Shown here piece after piece: positions 1 to 11,498 of a stretch of DNA of 64,000 nucleotides. Numbering within the stretch: the stretch's first letter is position 1; every line of letters starts with the position of its first letter. A program made the position numbers and the translations under genes. The notes below the pieces were generated by a model. That model ran no database searches, was not told the DNA's origin, and worked only from the letters and a program-made list of their open reading frames with translations. The DNA is taken from the NCBI GenBank assembly GCA_947683625.1, contig CANTUR010000112.1:124501-188500 (forward strand). The letters run 5' to 3'. The DNA is from Mallotus nudiflorus (Eukaryota; Streptophyta; Magnoliopsida; Malpighiales; Euphorbiaceae).

Positions 1-647
1 CAGCCCACTTAATTTCATTTCTTTTAAAATAAATAGACCTAAGCCCGCTTCTCATTTTAAATAAAAATCAAGTTAAACTTAGGCCCACTAATTTAACTTT
101 CCTTTAAAATTGAATAGACTTAAGCTTATTCCTTAGACAAACTAAAATAAATAGATCTAGGCTCACTAATTAATAAAAATTATAGGCCCACCTTCAGTCC
201 CTTTCTCACTTGTAAATAAGATGTAAATCTAGCTAACTTTTTAATAAAATTAATATAGTTTAGACTTAGGGACAACACAATCTTGAGTGCATTTTTTATA
301 TGTAATTTTATTGACTAGATGCCTAAGATTATATGGATGTCAAATAGGGTTTAAATAAAATTTCATGTAATTAGAGGATGAAATAATCATTTATAAAATT
401 ATTCTAAATGAACACGAGACTAAGAGAAGTTAGTATTCCATTCCCAGAATCTCTTAGTTGTGGTGCTAACTTTCTTTTAGAGAATCAAGTACCACCAATC
501 AAATTGTCCCAGTTATTACCCTGGGTGGCGACTCCTCTTCTCCACGCTATGACTTTGTGACATAGTAGTGTGTTTCATAAGGCCTTGAGCTTAAATAGTA
601 TTGTGGTTGCTAAAATCTTGGACGTGTGCTAAACCCTGCCGTCTACA
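1..647 (+). repeat. 3' part of a Tat-type Gypsy LTR (truncated by window edge)
   Basis: This stretch aligns by eye with the last third of the two LTRs of the Tat element further right (about 17950-18654 and 33500-34189). Shared features are the run of 'aggccca' words, the phrase 'attctaaatgaaca', the block around 'gtaccacc...tcccagtta', and the terminal 'gtctaca' at 641-647, which is the canonical CA end. No primer-binding site follows, so this is the 3' LTR of an element lying to the left, or a solo LTR. It is in plus orientation and diverged from the other two copies. Confidence 0.8.
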
Positions 648-2935
648 CTATTATTTATGTTTTTAAATTTTTTTGTTCCATTCAATAATTGTGTTAAAAA
701 AATTAATTGAATTAAAATTTTTAAATATTCTAGTTTACATATTAAAATTATTTTTATGTTATTTTTAAAAATGAGATTTCAAAATATCTTATATTGAATA
801 TATTATTTACTATTTCTAGTTACTTTTATTTTTTGTATTATAATCGTTAGTTATGAATATAATTTTTTTTTAAATTGCTTATAAACTAATGATTTTTAAT
901 AATATACTAATTATTAAAATAATAAAAAAATAATATACTAATGATTAATTAATCATTACAAAATTATCTTTATAATAAAATATAAAAATTTGGTATTGAA
1001 ATCCAAAAAATCCAAAATAAAATTGACATAAAATTTAAATTGAAATTTGAGGCCCTAAATGGCATAATTTGGGTATGAAGTTGGACTTAATTTTTAAAAA
1101 ATTATTTAACCGAGTCGAGCCGCTCGCGAGCCGTGTGTTTGTGTTTATTAATCTGATCAGCAATGGTATGATAAAGTTTAGGTTTTGTCATGAATGCAAA
1201 AACTGATTACCATTAGTGTCGCTTTCATTCTATTATTTATTTATTGAGATGAAGGGCTTTCATGGATAGAACCCTTAATTTGCCTTATTTATTGATACAT
1301 TGTGAATGTATATTTTTTTAATTAGAATTTATAAAATAAAAAAAATGCTTCCTTTTATTTTAGCACAAACCATCTTAAGGTCCTTCAACTTTTTATTTTT
1401 CTTTCAATTGATCATTATAAATCTTTTGCCTTTAATTTTTTAATTTTTATATCCTAAACTTGACGTCTGATAAACTTAAACAATATGTCTGACCAAATTA
1501 TTGCCACATCATAATTTTGAATTTCATCCTATAGGTCCTTAATGAATTATTACATTTAATTGGCTCTTTGAGCTTTTATTTTTCTAATTTTTACATTTTT
1601 TATTAAGATAATATGAAACAAATGTCAATATACATTGTATCTTCAACTATAATAAGAAATGTATACCATGTTATTTGTTTTTTTTTTGTTTGTAAATAAC
1701 TCAAGTTTGGATTCTAAAAACTTGAGTTCCACTCGAATTTAGCAAATATTTTTAATTTAATTTTATATGTAATCTAATTTTTAAAAATTTAGTTAAATTA
1801 TTTTATAAATTTATTTAGAAAATTTAACTTAAATACTTCAAAGTAAATATTTTTGTATAATATTAATTAATTCTCTTGTATAAATATTTAAAATTAATTA
1901 ATTCTCTTGTATAAATATTAATTAAAATATTTTTTCAATATTAATTAATTCTCTTGTATAAATATTTAAAATTTTTGAGTTCAATTTTTAAAAGTTTTTA
2001 GGTTATAAGTACTAATATATATTAACCTAATATACATCTAAACAAAACTAATATAAATATAATATTAAGTTATTAACCTAATTATTTTTAACATAATATT
2101 AATATAAATTAGTTTTAAGTTTTAACATTAACCTAATATACATCTAAACAAAACTATGTAGTTTTGAGTTTTGGTATTCAAATATGCCCAAAATTATATC
2201 CAAAAATGCCTTAAATTTTTGTATAATATAACTTTAATATTATAATACAACGATTATAAATTAACTCTATAATAAATTTAATAAATTAGCTATATAATAA
2301 ATTAACTCTAAATTGAGGAAGCACTTACTCTAAATAATCTTAACACCTCAAAGAAATTTATAATTATTAGATAATACTAATAAATGCAAATTTGATTAGT
2401 ATTAAATACAAAACTACGTAGTTTTGATATACAACAAATAAATATAAGAATTATACTTATTAAGTTTAGTTTTAATCAAATTTAATATCAATATTAAATA
2501 AATATTATTTATATTAATAAATAACTACAATATTAAACTAAATATATTACTAAGCTATTTTAATTTTAAGAAAATATAAATAAATATAGAATACTATTAA
2601 CTAAATATAACTATAATTAATATTATTATATAATACTAAATTATTATTAAATAAATATAATATTAATTAAAATTATTACTAAATTAATAAAACTAAACTA
2701 TTAAGTATTAATATTTGATAAATATAATTGTAATTACAATTCACAAATTATAGTAATTCATTTAATTTTAAATATGTATAATTGAGATTATAAATATACT
2801 AAAAAAACTCTTACTTTCTTCCAAAAAAAAAAAAAACTCTTACTAACACAAAACTACATCATTTTATAATAAAACGACATAGTTTTATTCTAAACTAAAC
2901 AATCTTACAATTAAAAACCTAAAACAAATCATTTT
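648..2935. other. AT-rich intergenic DNA, no gene seen
   Basis: Very AT-rich sequence without a convincing coding frame. It holds a short GC-rich word (cgagtcgagccgctcgcgag, near 1111), a type of sequence common in plant hAT subterminal regions. It also holds several copies of the motif aaaactaYgtagtttt (near 2151 and 2411), which recurs inside the hAT element at 54.5-55.2 kb. It may be the left part of a related, decayed hAT element, but no terminal repeat or transposase was found. Confidence 0.4.
1862..1971. repeat. Three copies of a ~26-bp AT-rich unit
   Basis: The words 'ttaattaattctcttgtata' plus 'aatatt' occur three times, beginning near 1863, 1894 and 1940. The spacing is uneven (31 and 46 bp). 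It looks like a small local duplication, with no sign of function. Confidence 0.75.
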
Positions 2936-4836
2936 CATCATTTCCTTAAAAGCCTAAACGTCGTTGATTCCATTGCTCCGCCCCTGCCTTCCCTCAATTC
3001 GCACAGTCCTCCCCTTGATTCTGATCTTGATCGCATGTGACCTTGCTATTTATCTCTGCCATTAGTTTTTTTTTTTTGTTGAATCTACCCTATCGATTAA
3101 ATTAAGTTCTCCATCTACATGTAACCTTAGTCCGTTCTCTCTTGCCAATCATAATGCCTGTCAATACCAGCAGATCGCAGATCGCAACCACCATTCATCA
3201 TCATCTTCTTTTTCTACTTCTGTCACCCTTACCCTCACCAAGGTACATTAAAACCTCTACTTCTCTAATCATAGCTCTCATTTGTTCATCAACAAGATAA
3301 TTTGGTTGATTTTTTTATTCTTTTTAGCTTAATTTCTTGGGATTTTTTAAATTCTGTTTGGTTGGTAAGAAAATTTCATAAAGTGAAGGAAAATGAAGTG
3401 AAATTGTATATAAATTTAGGCTTTTTTTTCTTGTTTTTTATTTTAGAAGATATCCAAGTGCATTTTATGCGAACATATGACGTAAATAATTTTTAAATAA
3501 AAATAGAAAAACTTGGAATAAGGCATCTAATACTAATCCTATATTATTTATGTTGTTTTGGTGCTATAAGCTTTAGCATGTTTTTTTTTTTGGGCATTGC
3601 AACTTTAGCATTTTTTTTTGCAAAATAAATTCTATTTGTTTTTATTATACAATGCCATTAATTATGGTACAATTTGGACCATATAACTATAATTTATGAT
3701 TTGGAAAAAAAAATACTGGAATATATGAGAGTTATCAACTCGCTAATTATTTGGCTTGCATGTCTCAGTTAATTCTATTTGCTTGATTCAGTCATAAATT
3801 ATATAGTAATGGGAGGAGGGTTTTTTATTTTATAAATTTAATTCTTAGGGTTTTTTATTTTATAAATTTAATTCTTTACTTCTATATTCTCTCAATTGGT
3901 TGACTTCCTTCATTTCATTATCAAATTATAGGTCGCATAACCTTCCCTCCATAATCTAATATTAGCTGCCTAAGGAGTTATTTTTTCCATTCTCTTCTCT
4001 CTTCCTTTGCTCTCCATTCAATTCAGACATGAAAATTATTAAAGTATTTATTTATCTCTTTATTAGCTTGATTGATTATTTGACTTTTTTTGTTATGCTA
4101 TTATGACTATTTTATGTGTTTATCTTATGATAAATGGGTGTATGCATGAATTATTGTCAAAATTTTTGCTATATGGACTGAAAATTAAACTTCAACATTG
4201 TATCATTGACCAATTTATTGGTTATAATTTGAGGTTATGAAATCAGTTTATGAAAGCTCTTGACCTAATTTCAATATCTCGTTACATTATATAACTTGAT
4301 TTCAAAATTAGGTTATAATTTGTTAAATTTGAGGAAACTAAAATTTTCATGATTTGTTCTTTTCAAGCTTATAAGATGATATTTTTTGAATCAATTTATA
4401 ATTTTTATGGTAATCTATGTTGAAATTTTATTTATTCAATTAGCTTTAAAGGAAAACTTTTCTTCTATGTGGAGAGGTTTATGCATATGTTTTCACAGTC
4501 TCAACTTAACTCTCATCTTCCACCATTTACATGTCCAAATCATGATGCTACATGTCCATAATCGTTTTGCATAATTTATGATGTAGTTAATTTGGATAAC
4601 TAATGATGTTAAATTGTGTGGGTTTTATGTTTAGAACAATGTATTGAATTTATGGTTATTTTGAAATAGATGTGTACTTTTATAAAAAAATATTTAATGG
4701 TATTTGATTTCAATCATTAGTTTAAAATTTCTAAATTACTATAATTTGATTTCAAAAAATATTTAATTTTATATTAGGTACTAAATTTGATTTTAAGTGA
4801 CAAAATATGAATTTAATTTTTTTTTTTTACAATTTG
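2936..4836. other. Intergenic DNA with a pyrimidine-rich exon-like block
   Basis: From about 2940 to 3245 the composition changes to C- and T-rich with higher GC, ending in a splice-donor-like 'ccaag|gtacat'. This resembles a plant 5' UTR or first exon, and the block at 55.27-55.66 kb inside the hAT element has the same character. The rest (3250-4836) is AT-rich with no recognisable protein. Small open frames here have no family features and are not called as genes. Confidence 0.35.
3818..3877. repeat. 30-bp tandem duplication
   Basis: The segment starting 'gggttttttattttataaat' is present twice back to back with a 30-bp period, essentially identical. It is a recent local duplication in non-coding DNA. 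Confidence 0.85.
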
Positions 4837-5034
4837 CTAAATTAGCAATGGAATTCGAAAATCCGTTGCTAATTTTATCAATAGATTTTTAAAATTCATC
4901 ACTAATTTAGCCATGGATTTTTAAATTTCGTCGCTAAATTTTAGCGACGGATAAAAATCCTTCGCGAATTCCATTGCTAAGAATTTTAGCGACAAATTTT
5001 CCTGTTTTAGCGATGGAAAAATCCGTTGCTAAAA
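4837..5034. repeat. MITE-like block of imperfect palindromes (TTAGCGACGGA type)
   Basis: About 200 bp are built from alternating forward and reverse copies of a word close to TTAGCGACGGA / TCCGTCGCTAA, for example 'attttagcgacgg' near 4940 and 'atccgttgctaaaa' at its right end. The copies pair with each other, so the whole block can fold back. It abuts the broken left end of Copia-2, so it may mark the breakpoint that removed the 5' half of that element. The transposon superfamily is not determined. Confidence 0.55.
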
Positions 5035-5042
5035 GGCCTAAT

Positions 5043-5692
5043 TTTTATTGTATTAACTGCTAGTAGACCCCATGTTATGTTTGCTGCACTCTTGTGTGCT
5101 AGATTTCAGTCAAATCCTAGAGAGTCTCAATTGAATGCTATTAAAAGAATTTTTAAATATCTTTATGGTACAATGCATTTAGGACTTTGGTATCCTAAGA
5201 GCTTTTCCTTTAACTTGATTAGTTATTCAGATGCAAACTTTATTGGTTGCTTACTAGATAGAAAGAGCACTTTTGGAACTTAGTCAATTTTTAGGACAAT
5301 GTTTAGTTTCTTGGTTTAGTAAAAAACAAGTTTTGGTTGCCTTATCCACTGTAGAAGCTGAATATATTGTAGCAAGTCTTTGTTGTTCATAAGTTTTGTG
5401 GCAAAAATAATAATTGTTGGACTATGGTATAAAACTTAATCACATTCAAATCAAATGTGACAATACAAGTGCTATTAACCTTAGTAAGGATCCCATTCAA
5501 CATTCTAGAACTAAGCATATAGACATTATACATCATTTCTTGCGTGATTATGTTCAAGTTGGTAATGTCTCACTTGAATTTATTGATACAAATAATTAAC
5601 TTGCAGATATCTTCACCAAACCTCTTAATGAAGAGAGATTGAACTTCATTAAGCATAAACTTGGCATGATTGATGGTTCTAATTTATCTTAA
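5043..5692 (+). pseudogene. Copia pol remnant (end of RT plus RNase H)
   Basis: Begins within the RT C-terminus (LTASRPHVMF, RIFKYLYGTMHLGLWYP) and runs through the RNase H region (SYSDANFIGC, then VALST-E-AEYI-type sequence, CDNTSAINL, KHIDIIHHFLRDYV) to a natural stop after 'MIDGSNLS'. Frameshifts near 5281 and 5400 and several in-frame stops break it. In intact relatives this region forms the RNase H domain that degrades the RNA strand of the replication hybrid. It is not functional here. Confidence 0.85.
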
Positions 5693-7341
5693 ATTTTATG
5701 CTTATTTGATGCTTGGACTATTCTCATGTGAAATCATGTTGTACTTAATGAAAACATAAACTCAGTATGTTTTATTTTGTTTGTTTTTTGCAAGTTTCTA
5801 TTTATTTTCAGTATACTTTCCATATCTAAGTTTTGAGCTATTAAGTTTGTTTTATGATTATTTTTCATCAGTATAGGTTTGGTTTATTTTATAGATATAA
5901 ACCATGAGTTGTTAGTCTATTTTATAATTATTTTGTGTCAGTTTTAGTTCTGTTTATCTGCTAGATATTTTTTGGATATAAGCCATGAGTTGTTAGTTTT
6001 ATGTCTTGTCTACTATTGATATCTTAATATCATTGTAACTCTATCCTTTTTAATGCAATTTTTATTATTATTACTATTTTTGCATTTTGATAAAGTGAGA
6101 GAAATATTTGAATTTGTTTAATTTATTATTTATTGTATTTATGCATGATTTTTAATTGTTTTTATATATCCAAAATTCATGTTTAATTTTTTCATGTATA
6201 AATACTTCTTAGAAATTGTTTTGATCTTTAATAAGGCATGAATATTTTTTTTAAGATTTGGTATATCTTTGTATTTTGACAAAGGAGGAGGAATAATTAA
6301 GTTTGCATATATACTTAGTTAATTTCCTCTTAAGAAGGAATTATTTTCAAAGATGTGTTTTTGTTAGTAATATAATCCATTAAAATAGGGGGAGAAAACT
6401 ATTTGAATTTATTTTACATAATCTTGTTTATGCATGTATAGTAACAATGTAAGTATAGCTAGTTTTGTCCTTATGATAAAAAGCCTTATTTTGCTTACTT
6501 TGTTAATGAATAACATGATTTTTTATAAAGATTTTGAGTATCTTTATTTTCATTATTTTGATTTTTGATCTTTTATTCCCTCTAGAATTTTTGGCTCCTT
6601 TAGATAAATTTCCCCTTAAATCTATCTCTTTTCTTTTTGTCTTTGATAAAGGAGGAGAAGAAGTTATGGGGATAAAAAATTATAATTGTGTTTGTATTTG
6701 TGATATGCTAAGTACCACATGATTATGTATGATTGATTGGCTAGCTAAGCTCTACATGATCATATGATGTTTCAATATAGCATACATACTATTTTTGTGA
6801 TGCATTACATATATATTTAAAATTATTTCCTTCATGTTGTTTAGCATAATTGTTTAATGATCATGTTATCCTGTTTTTAACACCTTTGTCTTGATAGGCA
6901 TTGTCCCTCATGTTAAATTTTTATGTTGTTTTTATTTTTTTTAAAAGGGAATAAAGTATTAAACTTATATTTCTTATCATATCCAAAATGGAGGAGAAAT
7001 AAAGAAATACATTTATTAAAGGAAATAAATATTTTTATTTCAATCAGTATCCTTTCTAAAATTATCTCCTTTATGTTTATTTAATTTTTTTAAAAACATG
7101 TTATATTAACCCTTATACATGCTATGATAATTCATTTATTTATATGCTATGATATATGATAAATATTGAATTTATGCATATTTTAAAGGGGAGTACAATA
7201 TTTTCTCATTTTGCATCTATTTATTTTAAGAGGGGGAGCTATTCAATACAATGCATAATCATTCATGTCATTTATTTTTGACACTTATAGACATTATGTA
7301 TTGTCTTTTCAAATTGGTTGTCAAAGCCAAAAGGGGGAGAT
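5693..7341 (+). other. Copia-2 3' untranslated region with repeated polypurine tracts
   Basis: No coding frame of note. Purine-rich tracts recur: 'gacaaaggaggagga' near 6280, 'agggggaga' near 6387, 'gataaaggaggagaaga' near 6645, 'aaaggggagtac' near 7186, 'agagggggagct' near 7230, and the one directly next to the LTR, 'aaaagggggaga' at about 7329-7340. The last is the expected plus-strand primer. Long AT-rich stretches with 'ttatttttgaca'-like words separate them. Confidence 0.6.
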
Positions 7342-8628
7342 TATTGACCATTTGCATGGTCAAACTCCTAATTTTGGACATTGACAAACAATTTTGATAC
7401 TAATGATTTCAACTAAGTGTGTAGGAAATTATATACTAAAAATATACATTTTTGGATATATATTGATCTTTTGGGCTAATTCGACCTCTGAGATTGAAGA
7501 AGGCTTTTGACATCTTTAGAGCTTTATAATGAGAAAATGATCTTCTTCACTTTTAAAGTAAACATCTTAAGCTTTCTGAATTGAGTTTACTTGTCAAAAT
7601 TCAAGCTCATTTGGGTATGAAAATCTTGAGTCAAACTCAGCATATGCAGCTTTCATTTTAGGTTGCATAGCTCTTAGTATTTTAGAAATATCTTGAGCTA
7701 CAGATGTTCAATTAAGGTGATTCAAAGTGCTATAGAAATGTAAGATCTATAACTTTCAGGAAGAAAGGTTAGGTTGATTCAATTTTCTTCAGTCCCATTC
7801 ATGAGCAACTCATGAGCCAATCATGAGTTATCCCCTTTTATTATTTATTTTAAACAAAGGGGCAATGCCGCTCATGACTAGCTTGTAAGGGTAGTACTGT
7901 TAGCTTCAAATGGATTTGTTTAAATGCAACAGCTACTATTTTTGCTCCTCATGAGCCAAAGCTTGCTCCTCACAAGCACTGTTCACCCGTGAGCGACATT
8001 CTGACAAAATAAAGTCCAAGATTGATTCAAAGTCAATTATAGATGTTGAAGAATTTTTTGATACATTAAATAGCCATATGTTTTTAGTGTTTGTCTATAT
8101 AAACACTCCATAGAGTTCAATTGAAAGGTTAAGAAACTTGTTTATCATTCATTCTCTTTTAAGCATTCAATTGAGCTCTCAAATTCTTTTAAGCAATTCT
8201 TTATTTGTATAACTCTTATGAGAGTTAGTTGTGTGTTAGAAATAGAATTTCTCTTCATCATAAATCTTAGGATAGATTAGAATAATAGTTAGATTCATTT
8301 CTAAAGAAATTGGTTTAAGTGTTGTCCATTGAAACACTTCGGATTTGGTTTTTGAGTGAGCCTTAAAAACTTAAGTTGTAAGGTTATAAGAGTGAGCCAT
8401 AAAACTCTTGTGTAATCTCAATCTTGTGAATAAGATTTTGGATGATTGAAAATCCTAACTTTGGGATAAGTTAGATAGAGATGTAGTGTTATTGTTGAAT
8501 CCAAACTCCTTAAATCTTTGTGTCCTTCATTCTTCCTTCTTAACTTCCATTCAATTCTTGCAAAGAATTCTTTCAATTTCTCATTTTTATTCGATAGTCC
8601 TATTCACCCCCCTCTGGAACTCTTTCCA
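7342..8628 (+). repeat. Copia-2 3' LTR
   Basis: Starts with 'tattgaccatttgc' (TG decayed to TA) right after the polypurine tract and ends near 'ctattcacccccctct...ttcca', a typical Sirevirus-like LTR end. It aligns along most of its length with the LTR at 34703-36000. Between 7790 and 8000 it carries many copies of the palindromic word CTCATGAG and variants. A transcript start with 'tatataaacactcc' at about 8095 would fit a TATA box. Confidence 0.8.
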
Positions 8629-8686
8629 GAGAATCCTATGAATTTGCTTCTCATAGAAAGTCCATAAGGCTCTTGCAAAACCATAA

Positions 8687-9978
8687 GAGAATGCAGTTAT
8701 GGTAAAACTACTAGGGAGATCGATTAAGTATAAAACCCTATGTGCTAAACTAGAGATTATATGGGAAACAACTAAATGCTTCAATGTGATTGAATTAGAG
8801 AACGATTACTTCCTAGTCATATTCAAAGGTGTATTGAATGCTCAATATGCTCTGATAGATGGCCTATGCGTTATCATGGGTCATTACTTAGTTATTCAAT
8901 CATGGATACCATACTTTGATAGTGTAGACAAATGAATAAACTCAGTTGTTATTTGTACTAGACCTACTTAGAATGCCTCTACAATATTGCCATAAGTGGG
9001 TTTTAAGATTAATAGGTTAATTGATTAGTAGAGCTATCCAGATTGACTATAATATAGAGATAGCAAAACGGGGCAAATTTTCTCAGATGGCAGTTGAGAT
9101 AGACCTTGAGAAACCTATTTGTTCTTAATTCTTCTTTAGATGGAAAGGTTCAAAAGGTAAAATATGAGTGCTTACCAAGATTTTGTTATGTTTATGGTAA
9201 ATATGGCCATGGTAGTGGCTTATGTCCATATAGACCAAATCAGGTGAACATGGATGAAGAAACCAACCAAATTCAAGGGGGTGAGGAACCAACGGTAGGT
9301 ATAGATGGTTAAGATGAAAATTTTAATTTTAGACCATGGATGATTGCATTTAGGAAAGGCAAGGGGGCATTAGAAAAGAAAGAAATACTTTTAAGGATTA
9401 TGATTCATTAGGATTCTTTCAAAAAAAAAGCTTGAGATTTGCAGTACTAGCTAATGTTAACATATATAATTTATAGGAGGAAATTCTGACAGATATAGGT
9501 AGAGATAAGAGAAGTCAGCCTCCTATTAATAAAAATTCCAAAACTAATAATACAAAATGTAAAGATATTTGCTAATTTAAAGGAGAGTTAAAGGGATTTA
9601 CAGTATGGTTAATTCTAATCATGTTGAGCCCAATAATAGACCAAGATCTAGAGAGACTTAAAGAGTGGGCCATTTGGCTAAGATAATAACTTTACATGGA
9701 CCTAAATTGGATCTAAAAAATCATATTATGGTCCATTTCAGCTACAAAGAGTTAAGAAACCCTGGTACCTATATAAATTTGAACTTTATGGTGATTATAT
9801 GAAGGGCAGGGAAGGTGGTGAAAGGAAAAATTATAGTGAACCTCTTAATGATGAGAATAAGGAGTCAGACAGTAAGGTTGATAAATCAGATGAAGATTTG
9901 GAATCTTATGACCATGTCTCGGATATAGATGATGAAGGGATGCGAATAAGGGTTGTCAAAATAAATATTGAGTCTTAA
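8687..9978 (+). pseudogene. LINE ORF1 remnant (DUF4283 plus CCHC zinc knuckle)
   Basis: The first part reads as a DUF4283 domain: ENAVMVKLLGRSIKY, then a 'VIELENDYFLVIFKG' strand and 'GHYLVIQSWIPYFD'. A zinc knuckle follows in 9106-9312 (C-x2-C-like 'FCYVYGKYGHGSGLC', where one Cys is replaced by Tyr). An acidic tail ends at 'VVKINIES' and a stop. Frameshifts and stops occur near 8935, 9100 and beyond 9312. In intact L1 elements ORF1 binds the element RNA. This copy is dead. Confidence 0.75.
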
Positions 9979-10019
9979 TAGTTTTCTAGTGCATCCAGAC
10001 CTCTTGAGTTTGTATCATA

Positions 10020-11493
10020 GTGAATCCATCATTTTTTTATTGGAATGTGCAAAGGGTGACATCCATAAAATTTTATAGAACTTTTAAGGCTATTATTCAA
10101 AATAATAAACCATATGTTATAAATGTCTTGGAGCCTAAAGCAAGTGGTGTTAAGGCTGGCCAATTTATTAATAGAAGTGGATATGAGAGATTACATAGAG
10201 TGGAATTAAGAGGTTACTCAAGGGGTATATAGCTGCTTTGGAATTAAACATTTGATGTAGAAGTAGTAAAGAGTCATTAGCAATTTGTGCATATATTGAT
10301 AAAAAGAAGAGCTAATGAGTCCTTTTTTGTTATGCTAATCTATGCCAACTTCAATCTAGATATTCGTAGTGTTTTATATAGGGACCATTATAGATTATCA
10401 AATTGGATTATGAGACCATGGTTCGTATGTGGAGATTTTAATGCTTTTCTTCATGTTTTCAAATAAAAAGGTGGTGCAGCTAATAGAAGTGGAGTTTGCA
10501 AAAAAAAAATTAATGGTTCAATAATGCTTGCATATATGACTTTGGATATTTGGGGCCTTTACATAGTCTTAGGATGGGCTTTTTCAAATGTTAGATCAGG
10601 CTATGTGTAATGGGCTTAGTATCAGAAGTATACTAAAATAAGGGTGATACACCTTCCTAAACTCCACTTTGATCATTAGCAATTATTGTCAAAGATGAGT
10701 TTATAGTAACCTAGGAACCACATAAACAAACTATTCCATTTTCAAGTGGCTTGGTTATTGTACTTAGATTTTAAGCAGCTGATGGAGTCAAGTTGGAGGC
10801 ACCATGATAATTGTCTCACAACTGTTCAGGATTTTATGATTTTCATCCATTAATGGAATATAAGTACCTTTAAGAACATTTTTAAATGCAAGAATAGATT
10901 ATTAGCAAGGCCATGTGGCATCAAAGGGCTCTATAACATTATAACTCTTTCAATTTGGTTAATCTTAAAACCAATTTAAAGAAAGAACTTGAAGGACTCA
11001 TATACGAAGAGGTATACTGGCTCTAAAAATCAAAGAAGGATTATGTTTTTGGTGGTGATAGAAATACCAAGTTCTTATATCAGTGCACTATGGAGAGAAA
11101 AAGGAGAAATTGTATAATGCAACTAAAGAATGAAAATGGTGAGATTATAGAAGATTAAGAAGAAATGAAAAATCAAGCAATGATGTTTTTCAAAAGCATT
11201 TATACTTTAAACAACACTTCACCCCTACCCTTTGTATTTGGAATTATTTTCCTTCTCTCTAGTTCGACAGTTAGACTACTCTTCAACAAGTGGTCTGAGG
11301 TGATGAGATAAATAAGGCCATCTTCGATATGAACCCTTTTAAAGTGCTAGGAGTTGACAGACTTCATGCTGGCTTTTTCAAATGTAGTGGAACCATGTGA
11401 AGTAGAACTTTTGTAATTATGTTAAAGAGGTCTTTAAGTGGGAGAGATCCCTAGGTAAGGTGAACAACATATTAATCACACTTACCCCGAAGA
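10020..11493 (+). pseudogene. LINE ORF2 remnant, endonuclease and start of RT
   Basis: Begins at a GTG where an ATG is expected. The first residues (FFYWNVQRVTS, then VINVLEPKASGVKAGQF) match the plant L1 endonuclease opening WNVRG...LLEPK.SG. Further on come 'WFCGDFNAFL'-like sequence near 10430 and the linker before RT (DEINKAIFDMNPFKVLGVDRLHAGFFK, about 11300-11390). It ends at 'LITLTPKKE', which leads into the RT domain in intact elements and is where Copia-1 cuts in. Multiple stops and frameshifts. Confidence 0.75.
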
Positions 11494-11498
11494 AAGAG

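Larger units (their letters stand above)
5038..8628 (+). mobile_element. Copia-2: Sirevirus-like Ty1/copia, 5'-truncated
   Basis: What remains is the C-terminal part of the reverse transcriptase and RNase H region, a long 3' untranslated region rich in polypurine tracts, and a 3' LTR of about 1.29 kb. The 5' LTR, gag, protease and integrase are missing. The 'ASRPHVMFA' and 'KHIDIIHHFLRDYV' motifs are typical of plant Copia pol. The long non-coding stretch with several polypurine tracts before the LTR fits the Sirevirus group. A related LTR copy is found at 34703-36000. Confidence 0.85.
8640..11493 (+). mobile_element. Plant L1 LINE, first piece (ORF1 and 5' part of ORF2)
   Basis: Non-LTR retrotransposon remnant with a DUF4283/zinc-knuckle ORF1 and an ORF2 that opens with an AP-type endonuclease. 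It stops inside the RT region, where Copia-1 is inserted. The reading sense resumes at 40097 with the next RT motifs. The copies of the short target duplication are 'aagag' at 11494-11498 and 'aagaa' at 40092-40096. The ORF1 N-terminus is missing on the Copia-2 side. Confidence 0.85.
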
